Source: Ichthyophis bannanicus
Lineage: Eukaryota > Chordata > Amphibia > Gymnophiona > Ichthyophiidae
Reading direction: 5' to 3'
Assembly (NCBI GenBank): GCA_033557465.1
Contig: CM066044.1
Location: forward strand, 197,214,184 to 197,278,183
Length of the DNA stretch: 64,000 bases
Part shown: positions 1 through 9,959 of the stretch, piece by piece
How positions within the stretch are numbered: the stretch's first letter is position 1
Layout of the letters: each line of letters starts with the position of its first letter
Program-made: the position numbers and the translations under genes
Notes under the pieces: model-generated
The model's database searches: none
What the model was told of the DNA's origin: nothing
What the model saw: only the letters and a program-made list of their open reading frames with translations

Positions 1-457
1 TTATGTCCTGTAGAAATGCTTCCTTATTGAAGGACCTGAATTTTCATTTTGAGTGCTGCGGCTCCTGGAGTTGTTCGTGGCTCTTAATGGTCATTGAGAA
101 TGTTATAGTGTGGTGATCAGACCAGGGAACAGGGGTGACTGTTGGTGTTTTGGTGTTGAAACCTGATGTTGCTCCATGAGTTGATTCAGTATGAAGACTA
201 GGTCTGGTTTTGTTCCATGCTGATGTGTGGGTGTGACTACTATTTGGATGTATTTGAGGGCTCCCATTGCACTAAGGAATGAGTTGGCTTCTTTACCAGG
301 TGAGGAGCATAGGTTAAAGTCTCCTAGGATGACAAGTGGCTTATGATGCGAGCTATGTGAGCAGATTGTGTTCAAGATGGGAGAAAGATCCTTGTTTTTG
401 GTATTTGGTGGTCTGTAGATTAGGCAAATGCTCAGGTATTTGTTGGAGATGCTAATA
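1..457 (-). pseudogene. L2-like LINE endonuclease fragment
   Basis: The minus strand encodes a remnant of an apurinic-type endonuclease of the exonuclease-endonuclease-phosphatase fold, as used by non-LTR retrotransposons to nick target DNA. Visible motifs are a YRPP-type turn near 420, the conserved LVILGDFNL block near 315-345, and a TPTHQHGTKPDL block near 200-230. The spacing and the GDFNL...PTH...DL pattern resemble the L2 clade rather than the CR1 copies that follow. Only the middle of the domain is present. It runs off the left edge of the window and is replaced by CR1 sequence near 460. It is not functional. Confidence 0.6.
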
Positions 458-467
458 GAATTGATCT

Positions 468-1168
468 CTATTGAATTCAGATACTGTCATCTCTACCACC
501 TCCACTGGGAGACTATTCCACGGATCCACCACTCTTTCCATAAAGAAATATTTCCACATATCACTTCTGAATCTATCCCCTTTTACCCTCATCCCATGTA
601 CCCTCATAGCAGAACTTGCTTTCAGTCAAAAGAGGTTCTCCTCCTGTGCATTTATGCCATGAAGGTATTTAAACGTCTCAATCATATCACCTCTATTCCT
701 CCTTTCCTCTAAGGTGTACATCAGAGGTTCCCAACTCCAGTCCTGGAGGGCCAAACACCATTCAGGTTTTCAGGCTGTCCCAAATGAATATGCATGAGAG
801 ACATTTGAATACAATGGAGACAGCCTGAAAACCTGAATGGTGTTTGGCCCTCCAGGACTGGAGTTGGGAACCTCTGGTGTACATATTAAGATCCTTAAGT
901 CTGTCCTCATATGCTTTATAATGAAGACCACTAACTATTTTAGTAGCCACCCTCTGTACTGACTCCATCCTGTTTATATCCTTTTGAAGGTGCGGTCTCC
1001 AGAATTGCACACAATACTCCAAATGAGGTCACACCAAGGACTTATACAGAGGCACTATCAACTCCTTTTTTCTGCTAGCCATTCCTCTCCCTATGCACCC
1101 AAGCATCCTTCTAGCTTTTGCTGTTGCCTTTTCTACCTCTTTAGTTACTTTAAGATACAACCAATCAA
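468..1168 (-). mobile_element. CR1-like LINE 3' fragment
   Basis: 5'-truncated copy of the same CR1-like family seen at 1458-4662 and 13028-14064, read on the minus strand. It encodes the RT C-terminal region (FWRPHLQKDINRMESVQRVATKIVSG-type block near 850-1020) and the downstream RKYFFTERVVD-type block, here written on the plus strand as TTTCCATAAAGAAATATTTCC near 535. The extreme 3' tail seen in the other copies is missing, and a hAT MITE sits inside it at 722-876. Coding potential is destroyed. Confidence 0.85.
722..876. mobile_element. hAT-type MITE with 8-bp target duplication
   Basis: A 155-bp non-autonomous DNA transposon. Its two ends are inverted copies of about 60 bp, starting CAGAGGTTCCCAACTCCAG and ending with its complement, which is the classic hAT-type terminus. 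It is flanked by a perfect 8-bp direct repeat GTGTACAT (714-721 and 877-884), the length expected of hAT transposases. It has no coding capacity and must have been mobilised in trans. It interrupts the CR1 3' fragment, so it is younger than that fragment. Confidence 0.92.
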
Positions 1169-1440
1169 AAACGCTCCACCCCTGGAGGACACATGAGAGG
1201 TCTGTTTAGATTGGGTGAGATGGGAAGTAGAGAAATATCTACACTTGTGAGAATAATAGGTTTTCCTCTGACTGCCACTGTGAACGTGCACCTGTGTGTT
1301 TGAGGTGTGTTGGAATGCTTCTCTATGAGGGAAGTTGTTTCCTGAACCTTCTCTCCAGAGAGATTTTCTCTGCACCATGGTACATTAGCGAGCTTATCCT
1401 GCACAGATTGTTGCAAGTCCGATGCTCAGTCATGAGAGTC
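1169..1440 (-). pseudogene. DIRS gag-like fragment
   Basis: A short minus-strand open stretch (QDKLANVPWCRENLSGEK region) resembles the corresponding stretch at 48252-48785 (QEQLADVP...DKAQEAPTRI), which lies beside clear DIRS reverse transcriptase and gag material. The assignment to DIRS rests on that in-window similarity, since no conserved catalytic motif is present. It is wedged between two CR1 copies and is non-functional. Confidence 0.5.
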
Positions 1441-1514
1441 TCCAAGCACCAGTACTCATAGAAACATGTGGTCTTTTTCTGCCGCCATGTTTCTATCTAG
1501 TCTACCCTTCCGTA

Positions 1515-1997
1515 TTAACCACTACAAGTCACCTTTTTCCCTTTAAAGATCCTGTGTTTGAATTCAGATACTGTCCTCATCTCTACCACCTCTACTCGGA
1601 GACTATTCCACGCATCTACCACTCTTTCCGTAAAGAAATATTTCCGCATATTACTCCTATCTCCTTTCACCCTCATCCTACGTCCCCTCATAGCAGAGCT
1701 TGCTTTCAATCGAAAGCGGCTCTCCTGTGCATTTATGCCATGGAGGTATTTTAACATTTCAATAATATAACCTCTATCCTGCCTTTCCTGTAAAGTATAC
1801 ATATTAAGATCCTTAGGTCTGTCCTTATATGCTTTATAATGAAGACCACTAACCATTTTAGTAGCCACTCTCTGTACCGACTCCCTGTTTATATCCTTTT
1901 GAAGGTGGGGTCTCCAGAATTGCACACAATTCTCCAAATGAGGTCGCACCAAAGACCAATACAGGGGCATTAACATCTCTTTTTTTTTGCTGGCCAT
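1515..1997 (-). pseudogene. CR1 reverse transcriptase C-terminal part
   Basis: An open stretch of 160 codons from the C-terminal end of the CR1 polyprotein, downstream of the polymerase active site. Recognisable blocks are MPLYWSLVRPHLENCVQFW, ESVQRVATKMVSG, YKDRPKDLNMYTL and RKYFFTERVVDAWNSLRVEV, typical of the thumb and post-thumb region of CR1 RTs. The same blocks recur at 13095-13700 and 26709-26870. No complete RT reading frame connects to it, so it is a pseudogene remnant. Confidence 0.82.
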
Positions 1998-1999
1998 TC

Positions 2000-3590
2000 C
2001 TCACCTTATGCACCCAAGCATCCTTCTAGCTTTCGCTGTTGCCTTTTCTACCTGTTTAGCTGCTTTAATATAATTATATTGATTATAATTATGATTATAA
2101 TCAGATACAATCACACCTAGGTCCTGTTCTTCTTTTGTGGATAGAAGTACTTAACCCCCTATACTATATCACTCCCTCGGATTGCTGCGGCTGAAATGCA
2201 TGACCTTGCATTTTTTAACATTAAATCTCAGCTGACAAATTCTAGACCATTCTTCAAGCTTAGCTAGAGCCCTCTTCATGTTATCTACACCTTACTGGGT
2301 ATCTAATCTATTGCAGATTTTGGTATCATCCGCAAAGAGACAAACCTTACCCGACAGTCCTTCCACAATATCATTAACAAAGATGACAAAAAGAATCTGA
2401 CCAAGGACAGATCCCTGGGGCACACCACTGGTAACCTCCCTTTCCTCAGAGTGAGCACCATTTACCTGTACCCTTTGTCACCTCCCACTCAACCACTTTC
2501 TAACTCAAGTAGTAACTTTAGGGTCCATCCCTAGGGTTCTCAGTTTGTTTATAAGTCATCGGTGCAGAACGGTGTCAAAGGCTTTACTAAAATCTAAATA
2601 CACCACATCTAGGGCTCTCCCTCAGTCCAACTCCCTGGTCACCCAGTCAAAGAAATCAATCAGATTTGCCTGACAAGATCTGTCTCTGGTGAATCCATGC
2701 TGCCTCGGATCCAGTAATCCGTGGACTCCAGAAACTTCACTATTTTCTCTTTCATCAGCGCTTCCAATAATTTACTCACCACTGAAGTTAAACTAACCAG
2801 CCTGTAGCTTTCAACCATATCCTTACTTCCACTTTTGTGTAAAGGGGCCACATGTGCCTCTCTCCAGTCCTCTGGCACCACTCCCAATTCCAACGAGGCA
2901 TTGAAAAAGTCAGTCAATGGAGCTGCTAGAACATCCCCAAGTTCCCTCAGTATTTTCGCGTGTATCCCATCCGGTCCCGTTGCTTTGTCTACTTTAAGTT
3001 TAGCTAGCTAGCTTCTCACAAGCACAGTCTTCTGAAAAATTTTCAAGATGCCCCTCGCTTCTGTTCCTGTTTATGGTGTTTCCAGAGGTCTTGCTCCTGG
3101 TTCTTCATCTGTAAACACAGAACAAAAATATTTGTTAAGCAATTCCGCTTTATCCTCATCAACTTCTACATATTCCTCCCCTTCACCCTTGAGTCTGACA
3201 ATACCACTTTTGCCCTTCCTCTTCTCACTAACATATCTGAAAAATGTCTTATCCACCCCTCCCCCCCACCCCCCACCCCCACCCCCCCCACCCCCATTTT
3301 ATTGCTTTGGTTATTTCCTTCTCTTTCTGAATCTTTGTTTTCCTGACTACTTTGCTAGTTTCTCTAAGTTTTTCCAAATATCGCTCTGTGATCTCTTGTA
3401 TTTCATGAAGCCCTTCCTCTTTTTCTTCACCTTTTCAGCTACTCCTTTTGAAAACCATAGTGGTTTCCTTTTACCTTTATTTACCATTTTAACAAAAAGG
3501 TTGGTTGCCCTTAAAATATCCCCTTTCAGTAAAGTAGACAAAGCAATGTTTTTCTATATTCCCTAGCTGTTCCCACCCATCTAATGACTC
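2000..3590 (-). pseudogene. CR1 reverse transcriptase fingers/palm, broken
   Basis: Minus-strand translation in several frames shows a CR1 reverse transcriptase. A linker with WFSKGVAEKVKKKRKGF lies near 3450; FRYVSEKRKGKSGI and NKYFCSVFTDEEPG near 3100-3240; VPEDWREAHVAPLHKSG and YRLVSLTSVVSKLLEA near 2760-2890; and the region that should carry GVPQGSVLGP and FADD near 2330-2440, written as the complement on the plus strand. Frames change repeatedly. It would have copied the element's RNA at the nicked target. Confidence 0.75.
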
Positions 3591-3599
3591 CCTGAGGTA

Positions 3600-4250
3600 T
3601 TAGCCCACCTTGGCAAAGTTAGTTTTCCTAAAGTCTAAGACCCTTGCTTTTAAATGGATTTTATCAGCCCTAGCCCTAATACTGAACCACACCATCTGGC
3701 CATCACCGGATGCAAAATGATCTCCCACTATAACATTAGAAACACTTTCACCATTGGTAAGCACTAAGTCCAGTATGGCCCCTTCACATGTGGGTTCTGT
3801 TACCAGTTGCCTGAATAGTTCTCCCTCTAGAAAATCCAGGATCTCTTTACTTCTAGATGATACTGCAGCAGGAATGTGCCAATGAACATCTGGCATATTG
3901 AAATCTCCCCTATCAGTAGCACTTCCCCTTTCCTGGCAATGCTGTGTATGTCTTCAATTAACTCTCCGTCCAACCTGTGAAGGGGGAGGGGGGTCTGTAT
4001 ATCACGCCAATGCAAATAGATTTCTCTTTCCTTCTTTTTAGTTTAACCCACAGTGTCTCCTTTCTCCATTTTAAGCCCTGTATTGCCATAGCTTTAATAT
4101 TATTTTTTACATATAATGCCACTGCTCCTCCCCTTCTTTCTATCCTGTCCTTTCTAAATAAAGTATAGCCTGGTATAATTACATCCCAGTTATGGTTGTC
4201 CATGAACCATGTCTCTGTTACTGCCACTAATCCAAGTCAGCCTCTCCCAT
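3600..4250 (-). pseudogene. CR1 endonuclease domain, broken
   Basis: Exonuclease-endonuclease-phosphatase-type domain of the CR1 ORF2. Visible blocks are AVTETWFMDNHNWDVIIPGY (near 4200), GGAVALYVKNNIK, KEKSICIGVIYRPPSPF (near 4000), EVLLIGEISICQMFIGTF (a decayed GDFN block near 3890), and EPTCEGAILDLVLTNGESVSNV (near 3760). The catalytic GDFN asparagine region is altered by a frameshift, so nicking activity is not expected. The same domain is better preserved at 61660-62184. Confidence 0.8.
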
Positions 4251-4662
4251 TAAAGCTTCAACATCTGGGATCTTATTTCCCATGCAATGAGCATTTATAG
4301 ACACTGCATTTATAGACATTTTTAGATGCTGCCCCTTTTACCTATTTCTATAAAGGTATTTAATATTTCACTTATCTGGGGGCTTTCTTCACCCATCCCC
4401 AACTAATCTAGTTTAAAGACCTCTTCAGTAGGCTAGCCAGTCTGCTACTGAAGACACATCAACCCTTCTTGGACAGATGGATGCCATTTCTGCTCTGAAA
4501 CTCTTGGAACAGCATCCCATGATCCAGGAAACCAAAACTCCCTTGATGACACCATCCATGCATCCATCTCCAGGATGCAAGCTTCTCTGCCCTGGCTTTT
4601 ACCCTCAACAGGGAGAATTTAAGAGAACACCACCTGCGCCCCTATCTGCTTCACCCACTCAT

Positions 4663-6945
4663 AGAAGATGCTTTTGATACAGTATCAAAAATGTCATATG
4701 TCACTCAATGTAGTTTGAGCAGTCCTTCCCATGATCCAGTAGGGAATGATATTATTCAAGTTTCTCTCAAGGGAGGATCACGGCCATATAATCTAGGCTG
4801 CACATGATGCATTGTAAGAACATGCCCATGTAAAGCTGGTAAGCAGCCATGTGGGAAACAAACATGGCATTCTGAAAAAATTTCCTCGCAAAAGAATCCA
4901 AGTCTCTCTTCCTGGGACCGCCAAAGAATATGACTTGGAACTCTTGGCTTTTTTCAGGGCAGATTTTAAGACCATAGAGTGGTGCAGCAGCTGGAGCTTC
5001 TTGAATCCGGGAGCCTTTTGAACTTTGTACATAGAACTGACCTTTCTACCGACTGGAGGCACAGTGAGGGAGGTCTCCCACATTCTCATTGTAGCCTCTG
5101 AAGAAAGCACTGCGCGGGCACTGTCACTGCCTCCTTGGGGGCTGCAGCATACTGAAGGATTTCCAATTCTTCTGCCCTGCGTTCCTCCTCCTCAGAAAAT
5201 GGTATGTCTTAGTCTTCAGCTGTTCTGATGAACCTGCTCTTTGTTGATCTTTGACGCTAAGCAGAGTTGGGCCTGGCTAGTACTTGGATGGGAAACTCAA
5301 TGAATGGAAGAAAGACATGGCAATCTACTTCTGTTTGCACCTTGCCAACACAGGGGTTGGGTTGTCAGGAGTCAGCATTGAGTCGATGGCACACATTGCA
5401 TTGCAGTCATATCCCTAACAAAACTGTGTAAGTTGAATTTTTCAGGGGAAGACTCATCTCTCATAAAGTGGAGAGAGGTCCGAGGGGGAGTTCTGGAGAC
5501 CTGTCCTCCAATAGGTAGTCTGGCTTCTCATCAGTAGCCCAGCCTTCTGAGTCAGACTCAGAGAAGGACTTGAAAGACTTCTGCCTGGACCATTCTTCTT
5601 CCCTTTGGGGATCGGGATCCCCTTCAGGAGTGCCAATGCACCAATGATTTTCTAAGCTTTGAGAGAAGCATCAATCCCTGATGTTATAGACAGCAATATC
5701 AGCAGGTCAGGTGTCTGTGTCAAGGCCCATTGATGCATCTACCACAGGTGGACTGTGTCTGTTGCGATCAGACTTGATGCTTCGTCAGTCCATGCTGTTA
5801 GTCATCAAAGCTTTGAGCTGCTGCATGGAGAAGAGCATCATGATTCAGCAGCCCTCAGAAGGCAATTCTCCAACCTTGCCATCCACAAAGGTACAGGGGA
5901 TGCAACAAAATTGGTCAGTGCTCCCGGAATCTGTTGGAGAGTGTCACCTGGCTGGTCACTGCTATGAGTAGGCTGTCACTGCCCATCAGAATGTTTTGAG
6001 GATGAGCTTTTCTCCCTTCGGGACAGCTTGAAGGGGCACTCTTGTGAACCCTCAATGCTCTCAGCATACCTTAAAAAAGCTCTGCTGTGAATGCACCTGT
6101 ACCTTCTCTTGATGTTTGATGTCCTTGCTCTTCGATGCCGATGAAGATGTGGTCAAATCCATCCTCATCTTTGGGGGACTATCAACAGATGACTGATCCT
6201 CAGGAGATCTATGAGTGCTCAGTTCCAAGTGGACTCAAACTCCTTGATGCCAAGTACTACCAGTGTCCAGTGAAGCTTTCAAAACCAATGGATCAGACTT
6301 AGACCAGCCAAAAATCCTTTCAAGCTGCTTTTCATGGCCCTTAAGCCCTCGAATTGCCATTTGTAGGCACAAATTAAAAGAAGAGGGCTTATGGTTGGGT
6401 CCTGAGCACTGGAGGCACTATTTGTGGGTGTCCATAGTGGAATGGTCCTCAAGCACCCTGTATACTTTTTAAAACTGTTGGCAAGTTTCTGGGACATATC
6501 ATCTGGAAAAATAGCTGCAGCAAAATCAAATGGCTCAATTTTGGCAAAAGTAACTCAGCTAGAGTGCCAAGTGCCTATGGGGGCTGAGGTACCATGGAAA
6601 ATAAAGGAAATTTAAAACCAGTCAAAAACCCTTTGCTAAGAGAAAAATATGGGAAAACACGAAAAAATGCAATGGCAGGCAGGATAAAATAGAAAAGAGC
6701 GATGAAGCCACAAAAAAACTTCTCTGCGAGGAGAAAACGAAAAAACATCCATGAGGCTCCACAGAAAGAAAAGGAGTGAGGATAAAATTGTGCCATGGCA
6801 GCAGGGGGAGAAGATGCACACATCCACGGTCAAGCTTCTAAGAGCTTCTAGAAGGACCTAGGAACACTCTCGTGCATGGGCTGTGCCAGATGTCACCCAT
6901 ATGTGAGGATTTGTTTCTGCTTGTCCACACAGAAAGAAGCATTAC
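4663..6945 (-). pseudogene. DIRS-like gag region with terminal-repeat remnant
   Basis: Degenerate minus-strand sequence related to the gag region of the DIRS family at 43-46 kb. LLHHSMVLKSALKKAKSSKS (near 4980) matches the gag C-terminal block found elsewhere in the window. MSQKLANSFKKYTGC (near 6480) matches the block that precedes the Cys/His motif at 45243-45482. At 6880-6945 a stretch with ACCCATATGTGAGGATTTG and a TGTCCAC element resembles the DIRS terminal repeats at 34139 and 46180. A 5S-derived SINE is inserted at 5246. No intact ORF remains. Confidence 0.5.
5246..5415 (+). mobile_element. 5S rRNA-derived SINE
   Basis: The first ~50 bases (GATCTTTGACGCTAAGCAG, then GGCCTGG.TAGTACTTGGAT) match the 3' half of vertebrate 5S rRNA, including the internal promoter region. 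The rest, with GGCAATCTACTTCTGTTTGC and a GTCGATGGCACAC end, is unrelated to 5S and has the layout of 5S-derived (SINE3-like) retroposons known from squamates and other vertebrates. It lacks the 5' half of 5S and a T-run terminator, so it is a truncated SINE, not a 5S gene. Confidence 0.7.
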
Positions 6946-6996
6946 AATATTCTTTTTCTTCTCTATTCCATTTCCTAATAATTCCTAGTTAGATAA

Positions 6997-7345
6997 AAAG
7001 AGAAACAAAAGGAAAATAAGGTGATACCTTTTTATTGGACTAACTTAATACATTCTTGAACTAGCTTTCAAGGGCTACAACCTTCTTCTTCAGGTCAGGA
7101 CAGTATCAGCAACAGATGACAATACAATCATATATAAGTGAATTTCAAAAGCATTCCATTGACAGTCTTAGGAGAAGAGGGTGCAGGAGAGAGAGGGAGA
7201 AGTGAGAATGATTAGAAAGTGGCCAGTTGTAAATATTTATAGATTATAATGTGATAGAAAGCCCATATCTTAAGTCAGAGAATGTATTAAGTTAATCTAA
7301 TAAAAAGGCACCACCATATTTTTCTTTTTTGTTTCTCCTTTTAAC
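6997..7345. mobile_element. MITE with ~58-bp inverted ends
   Basis: The left end (AGAGAAACAAAAGGAAAATA, then GGTGATACCTTTTTATTGGA) is an inverted, imperfect copy of the right end near 7275-7342 (AATGTATTAAGTTAATCTAA, then the complement through GTTTCTCC). The 230-bp interior has no ORF. A clear target duplication could not be fixed, so the superfamily is not assigned. It sits just outside the left end of the DIRS element. Confidence 0.7.
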
Positions 7346-7439
7346 TACTATTAAAGTGGACTTATGGCAATCACACAAACAATTCCTAACATTGTTTGCT
7401 TTTTTGGCTACCCGGTGTGTGGCTGAAGGGGAAATTTTA

Positions 7440-7596
7440 CTTACCGATGATTTCCTTTCCTGGAGTCCTGCTAGACCAGTCCAAACAAATGGGTAATCAC
7501 CCCCAACCAGCAGATGATGAGATAGAGAAAATACTAGAAGAGTTGTGACATCACCACTAGTATGATACTCAGTACAGCTAGGGGCACTCTACAGTA
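7440..7596. repeat. DIRS left inverted terminal repeat
   Basis: Inverted copy of 12195-12345. The best segment here (CACCCCCAACCAGCAGATGA, then ATACTCAGTACAGCTAGGGG) is matched in reverse complement on the right. The right copy lacks about 9 bases around the CTAGTA step. Confidence 0.9.
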
Positions 7597-7726
7597 TGTG
7601 TGCAAAGCAATGGTACCCCAGGAAGAATACCTCAGGGGCTTCCCAAGCCCAACTATATACAAATAGAGTCAAACCTGATGGGACAACTAGATACAGAGCA
7701 GGCACTGGATTCTCTTTTGAGGAGTG

Positions 7727-7822
7727 GGTCCTGGACTGGACTAGCAGGACTCCAGGAAAGGAAATTATTGGTAAGTCAAATTTCCCTTTCTGCATCATCC
7801 TACTAGACCAGTCCAGACAAAC
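7727..7822. repeat. DIRS internal complementary region
   Basis: Two adjoining segments. Bases 7727-7772 are the reverse complement of the left outer end 7440-7483 with about three mismatches. Bases 7795-7822 are a perfect 28-base reverse complement of the right outer end 12313-12340. This is the arrangement DIRS elements use to template circle closure. Confidence 0.88.
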
Positions 7823-7834
7823 AGAAAGTGCCAG

Positions 7835-8790
7835 AGCTACTCCCCATCTGGGTGAGTTGAGAGCAAACCAGGCCATGGAACACACATGCACATCCAAACG
7901 GTAATGGCGGGCAAACATGGAAAGTGCCGACTACGCTGCTGCCCTACATATGTCCAAGGGCAATACCGAAGAGGCTTCCACCCAGGAGGCTGCTTGGGCA
8001 CAGGTGGAATGCACCCGCAATCCTGCCAGGATGGACTTCCTAGCCAGCAGACAGGCCAAAGAAATAGCCTCCTTTACCCAACAGCCAAGAGTGGCCTCGG
8101 ATGCCCTGTGGCCCCGACGGGGTCTGGCAAAGAGGGGGTCTGACAAATGAAAAGGATCAGTAACCTCCAAGTACCGAATCAAAACTCAACAGACATCCAA
8201 AAGACAGAGATGCTTGTCCCTGCTGATGCACTACTCTCTGAAGAAAGATGACAGGGAAATCACCTGATTCAAATGAAATGGCATTAGCACCTTAGGGAGG
8301 AAGGAGGGCACAGTCTGCAATGTCACACCCTCCTCCAAAAAGACTAGGAAAGGGTCGTGACAGGACAGTGCCTGCAATTCTAACAGTCATCAGACCGATG
8401 TGATGGCTACCAGTAAAACTATCTTCAGAGTGAGGTCCTTGAGCATGGTTCATTTCAAATGCTCAAAGGGCGGTTGAGTGAGAACCCATAAAACCACCGG
8501 GAGGTGCCAAGGAGGTACTGCCAGGCACACTAGAGACCTCAGGGCCCGCACACCATTCAGAAACCAGGTAACATTCTGATGGCCCTGGAAGGCCACCAGT
8601 GCCGCCATGGGGACATGTAAGGAGTTCCATGAGAGGCCAGTCTGGAAGTCCCTGCTGCAAGAGACAGAATTGTGGGGATATGGGCTTTACAAGGAGAATG
8701 TTTTTGCCCTTGACAACGCCACTCAAAAAGGGCCCAGACCCGTATACAGGTGATGGAGGTAGAGAAGTGCCTAGTGTGTAACAAGGTGCC
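7835..8790 (-). pseudogene. DIRS tyrosine recombinase, degenerate
   Basis: Minus-strand remnant of the phage-integrase-type recombinase that integrates the DIRS circle. In order: an N-terminal helical region with VVKGKNILLVKPISP (near 8700), a core start LKDLTLKIVLLVAITS (near 8430) where the usual first catalytic arginine region is broken by a stop, FLPKVLMPFHLNQVISL (near 8280), RPRRGHRASEATLG (near 8110), VHSTCAQAASWVEASS (near 8000), and ICRAAAWSALSMFARHYRLD (near 7920) with the catalytic tyrosine. The HSTR box has become HSTC. Several frameshifts show it is dead. Confidence 0.82.
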
Positions 8791-9119
8791 GATGACCGCT
8801 GCCGAGTAGCCTTTGCACTTCAGGCGGTGCCTCTCAAGAGCTAGGCTGTAAGCAAGAAGGAACCGGGGTTGTCCATGAGGACAGGCCCCTGGCGCAGGAT
8901 ACTGCGGCGCCTCCCAAGTGGGAGAGAGTCAGCAACATGGAGCCGTATCAGATCCGCATACCACAGGTGGCAGGACCAGTCCAGTCCAGTCCAGAGCTAC
9001 CAGAACTACCAACCGCGGGTGTTGCTCTATCTAGCAGAGCACCGGGGGAAACATTACTCATGAGGGAAAGGCAGAGCAGGGGAGCCAGTGGCCACTGCTG
9101 CATGAGTGCTAGTTCTCAT

Positions 9120-9888
9120 TCCCCAGGGTTGAGGCGATGACAGCTGATAATCTGCCTGTACACTGTCCTCTCCTGTAATGTGCTGAGCCAAGAGATGGGA
9201 CTCCGTCCAAGGGAACAGCAGTTACATCTCGCATGCCACTCAGACACCTTGTGCATCTCTGGCAATTGACATAGGCTACTGCCGTAGCAATGTCTGAAAG
9301 TATTGTGACAGTTTTCTACTGCATCAGGGGACAGAAGTGCAGGAGGGTTAGATAAATGGCCCATGCTTCGAGGCAATAGATCATCCACTTGGCCTCCACC
9401 AGCAACCAGGAACCTTGGGCAAAGTTATCCAGGCAATGAGCTCCTCTGCCCGACAGGCTGGCATCCATCGGCCTGCACCTGAATGAGCAGTCATCCAGGT
9501 AAGGGTGGACACAGATGCAGTCATGCCACAGAGCCATGGCGACCACCACCATAACCATGGAGAAGGTCCACAGAGTCATCGCAAGCCCGAAGGGGAGCAT
9601 GCAGAACTGGAAGTGCTGGCCCAAAATGGTAAACCAGAGATGATATTGGTGGGCGTGCCAAATAGGGATGTGAAGATACGCCTCCATGAGGTCTAGCATA
9701 GCAAGGAATTCCCCAGGATGGACAAACTGCATGATCAACTGAAGAGTCTCCATGCAGAAGCAGGGCATGCGCAGGCTGCGATTGATGTCCTGCAGGTCCA
9801 GAATGGGACAGAATGTGCCATCCTTGTGGGGCACCACAAAATAGATGGAATAGCGGCCTGTGTCATGCTTTTCCAGGGACACTGGCAC
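9120..9888 (-). pseudogene. DIRS reverse transcriptase and RNase H
   Basis: One open stretch of 190 codons covers the RT palm: YFVVPHKDGTFCPILDLQDI, LAMLDLMEAYLHIPIWHAHQ (usual D in the DLKDAY box changed), HFQFCMLPFGLAM, and the catalytic HPYLDDCSF. After a stop, KTVTILSDIATAVAYVN (near 9300) is the RNase H second strand. The order and motifs are those of DIRS, not of LTR elements. It would synthesise cDNA from the element RNA. The stops in and after the RT make it inactive. Confidence 0.85.
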
Positions 9889-9959
9889 AATGGCTCATAG
9901 AAGATGCAGGCATTTAAGGATGTCTCTGACACGTTTTAGGGCAGAGCTGCATGGGGACA

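Larger units (their letters stand above)
1458..4662 (-). mobile_element. CR1-like LINE, nearly full length
   Basis: About 3.2 kb of one CR1-like element on the minus strand. Its 3' end is at 1458 (TGGTCTTTTTCTGCCGCCATG) and its 5' part reaches the end of ORF1 near 4662. Reading 5' to 3' it contains the end of ORF1 (4250-4662, matching 24560-24830 in the plus-strand copy), an endonuclease (3600-4250), a linker and reverse transcriptase (2000-3600), and the RT C-terminus (1515-1997). Many stops and frameshifts break the ORF. A C-rich simple tract interrupts it at about 3256-3297. It is a dead copy. Confidence 0.9.

Noticed and set aside
3048..3566. 172-codon plus-strand ORF
   Set aside because: It is antisense to the CR1 RT and crosses a poly-C tract; no independent domain.
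5246..5300. 5S rRNA gene
   Set aside because: Only the 3' half matches and the sequence continues into a SINE body.
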